The notes under the pieces were generated by a model. That model was not told the origin of the DNA, ran no database searches, and worked only from the letters and a program-made list of their open reading frames with translations. Of a stretch of 8,460 bases of DNA, positions 7,260 to 8,460 are shown piece after piece. The position numbers were made by a program, and so were the translations under genes. Within the stretch, counting starts at the first letter, position 1. Each line of letters begins with the position of its first letter. Origin of the DNA: Bryobacterales bacterium (lineage in GTDB: Bacteria > Acidobacteriota > Terriglobia > Bryobacterales > Bryobacteraceae). The DNA is taken from NCBI GenBank assembly GCA_016789785.1, contig JAEUQE010000306.1, positions 1-8,460 of the forward strand, given 5' to 3'.

Positions 7260-8111
7260 TTATTTCAACAGGCGGGAAAGGGCTCGGTCCGCGAGCACCT
7301 TCCCGCCTGTTTGGCATTTTGGGCAGTAGTTTGTTTCATTGCTCGCATAGCGGATCCGCGCGACGGGCGTGCCACATACGGGGCATGGCTGTTTGAACTT
7401 CCCGTGCACTGCCATGTCATCACGAAACGCGGTCACGTTCTCGGGGAACTTACCTGCGGCTTCTTTTCGCAGACGCTCCACCCAATCGAGTAGCGTACTC
7501 TGTACCGCATGAAACAGGCGCTCGATTTCATCGGGCTTCAGCTTCTGGGTCAGTGTAGCGGGCGACAGCCTCGCGCGATGCAGAATCTCGTCGGAATAGG
7601 CGTTGCCGATACCACTGAACAACTCCGGATCCGTGAGCGCGCGCTTCAGAGTGTGGTTTTCCGACTGCAAGACCTCGCGGAAGCGAATGGCGTCCGTTTC
7701 GAGAACTTCCAGGCCACCGCGATCCATGGACGCCAGCCCTTCCTCGCCCGAAGCCATATGCAGCGAAGCGCGCCGTTCCGTGCCCGCTTCCGTCAACAGC
7801 AGTGAGCCGTCACCGAAGTCGAAGGCGGCGAGGTTGTTGCGCGACTTCAAAGCGACGCCCGGCTTCTTCCAGTGCAGACGCCCCGCAATCATGAGATGCA
7901 GCGCGAGCCAGATATCGCGTTCCACGCCGATCGCGATGCGCTTTCCCAATCGGCGGAGGGCGATCACCTTGCGGCCTTCGGCGGCGGACACCGGCGGGTC
8001 GACTGTGCGGAGCAGGAACGGCGTGGAGATGCGCACCTTACCCAGCACTTGCCCGAGAATGCGCTTCTCAATGGCTTCGATGTACACGACGATGTCTGGC
8101 AGTTCGGGCAT
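7260..8111 (-). CDS. Fpg/Nei-family DNA glycosylase/AP lyase with zinc finger (MutM-like)
   Basis: A 283-residue cytoplasmic base-excision repair enzyme. The start at 8111 is fixed by chemistry: it gives MPELPD, placing the catalytic Pro2 and Glu3 at the N-terminus. The frame runs further upstream, but a longer protein would bury that proline. Lys57 lies in RLGKRIAI (beta-hairpin lysine) and His72 in HLMIAGRL. The helix-two-turn-helix spans about 159-184 with [11 protein letters not shown] (Asn170). A C-terminal zinc finger has Cys243, Cys246, Cys263 and Cys266. The family removes oxidised purines or pyrimidines and nicks the abasic site. Odd points: the segment before the second Cys pair reads ASNETNYC instead of the usual GRxTxYC, so the DNA-contacting Arg of classical Fpg is not in its place; and 17 residues follow the last Cys. 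Substrate preference (8-oxoG versus oxidised pyrimidines) is therefore uncertain. It is convergent with the cytochrome operon and divergent from the peroxidase-like gene. Confidence 0.93.
   Translation of the reverse strand: MPELPDIVVYIEAIEKRILGQVLGKVRISTPFLLRTVDPPVSAAEGRKVIALRRLGKRIAIGVERDIWLALHLMIAGRLHWKKPGVALKSRNNLAAFDFGDGSLLLTEAGTERRASLHMASGEEGLASMDRGGLEVLETDAIRFREVLQSENHTLKRALTDPELFSGIGNAYSDEILHRARLSPATLTQKLKPDEIERLFHAVQSTLLDWVERLRKEAAGKFPENVTAFRDDMAVHGKFKQPCPVCGTPVARIRYASNETNYCPKCQTGGKVLADRALSRLLK
7267..7311. terminator. Long hairpin at the convergent gene junction, possible terminator for the cytochrome operon
   Basis: AACAGGCGGGAA (7267-7278) and TTCCCGCCTGTT (7300-7311) are perfect 12-bp inverted repeats. 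The stem can continue with GG/CC (7280-7281 with 7298-7299) and GCTCG/CGAGC (7282-7286 with 7292-7296), leaving two single-base bulges and a five-base loop. It begins 22 bases after the stop codon of the plus-strand operon and lies wholly inside the last 16 codons of the glycosylase gene. On the plus strand it is followed by TTGGCATTTT, only moderately T-rich, so terminator activity is plausible but not certain. Confidence 0.5.
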
Positions 8112-8141
8112 CGCGATCCATCTTGAAGGATAGCGTGCCGT

Positions 8142-8147
8142 TATCAT
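8142..8147 (+). promoter_or_regulatory. Candidate -10 hexamer (TATCAT) for the peroxidase-like gene
   Basis: TATCAT matches the -10 consensus at five of six positions and lies 18 bases before the ATG at 8166. No matching -35 element is visible at normal spacing (CATCTT at 17 bp). The 54-bp divergent region must hold promoters for both this gene and the glycosylase; the best minus-strand candidate is TATCCT (complement of 8127-8132). Both are weak calls. Confidence 0.2.
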
Positions 8148-8165
8148 GGTTCGGTGGCGGGTGTG

Positions 8166-8460
8166 ATGCGAATAGGCTGGCTGGCGCTCGGTTGCGCGCT
8201 GTGGGGTCAGGCTCAAGCGTTGCGTGTGCCGCTGGGTCTGGATGCGTATCTGCCGGCGCCGGATCGTAACCGGCTCACCCGTGACAAAGTAGAACTGGGC
8301 CGGGAGCTCTTCTTCTTTCGCGGTCTCTCGCGCGACCGCACAGTGTCCTGTGGCGACTGTCATCAGCCCGAGCGCGCATTTACCGATGGCAAACCAGGAG
8401 CCGTTGGAGTGCGAGGGCAAGTGAGTTCGCGCCGCACGCCTTCCATCTTCAATCGCGCCT
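8166..8460 (+). CDS. MauG / di-haem cytochrome c peroxidase family protein, N-terminal fragment cut by window edge
   Basis: Ninety-eight codons are visible and the frame is open at the right edge. Residues 1-18 are a short signal peptide ([18 protein letters not shown]). Then comes the N-terminal haem domain of the cytochrome c peroxidase/MauG family: [26 protein letters not shown], with haem motif CGDCH (Cys62, Cys65, His66), followed by [19 protein letters not shown] and [10 protein letters not shown], the conserved run after the first haem. The family places two haems in the periplasm and reduces hydrogen peroxide or oxidises protein or small-molecule partners. The second haem domain, with the residues that would separate peroxidase from MauG types, lies outside the window. 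A GTG codon sits directly before the chosen ATG, and only a weak SD-like GGTGGCGGG (8153-8161) precedes it. It is divergent from the glycosylase gene, with 54 bp between the start codons. Confidence 0.9.
   Translation, partial: MRIGWLALGCALWGQAQALRVPLGLDAYLPAPDRNRLTRDKVELGRELFFFRGLSRDRTVSCGDCHQPERAFTDGKPGAVGVRGQVSSRRTPSIFNRA

Noticed and set aside
8146..8166. Six-codon mini-frame (MVRWRV, stop overlapping the ATG at 8166 as TGATG)
   Set aside because: It could in principle couple translation to the peroxidase-like gene, but the nearest SD-like AAGGA (8126-8130) is 15 bases away and such a short frame is expected by chance.
8112..8420. N-terminal extension of the glycosylase frame by 103 codons
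   Set aside because: It would bury the catalytic N-terminal proline of MPELPD and overlap the well-supported cytochrome c peroxidase family gene on the other strand.

Overview
The window reads as a piece of an Acidobacteriota chromosome, most likely of the Bryobacterales/Solibacter group. Two things point there: a C-terminal domain of the TIGR03437 type (the 'Solibacter uncharacterized C-terminal domain') in the gene at 5932-7245, and a very large Oar-like outer-membrane receptor with an N-terminal carboxypeptidase-regulatory-like domain, a family greatly expanded in that group. The assignment rests on recognised family features, not on a database search. Base composition is moderately GC-rich and coding density is high. 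I see no mobile elements, CRISPR array, tRNA or rRNA.

Layout from left to right. (1) Minus strand, 1-1643: a secreted YtcJ-like metal-dependent amidohydrolase, cut by the left edge close to its C-terminus. (2) A 100-bp divergent intergenic region (1644-1743) with a TATAAT box for the amidohydrolase and a hairpin (1700-1732) that would bury the ribosome binding site of the next gene. (3) Plus strand, 1744-5172: the Oar-like TonB-dependent receptor, followed by a strong intrinsic terminator (5196-5236). (4) Plus strand, 5371-5910 and 5932-7245: a two-gene unit of exported proteins that each carry one CxxCH haem motif, namely a Haem_bd-type cytochrome and a choice-of-anchor V / TIGR03437 fusion. 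(5) Minus strand, 7260-8111: an Fpg/Nei-family DNA glycosylase convergent with the previous operon; only 14 bp separate the stop codons, and a long hairpin lies in the glycosylase 3' end. (6) Plus strand, 8166 to the right edge: the N-terminal part of a MauG/cytochrome c peroxidase-type protein, divergent from the glycosylase across 54 bp.

Functional reading. Apart from the glycosylase, every protein appears to be exported (signal peptide or N-terminal anchor). Three of them have a covalent c-type haem motif within about 3 kb, so the right half looks like an envelope electron-transfer or peroxide-handling neighbourhood, with an oxidative-damage repair enzyme inside it. The left half could pair uptake of a macromolecule or oligomer (receptor) with hydrolysis of an amide or related bond (amidohydrolase). 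None of these protein families is new as such. The parts least explained are the SD-sequestering leader of the receptor, the haem-motif/TIGR03437 fusion operon, and the coding-region terminator-like hairpin at the convergent junction.
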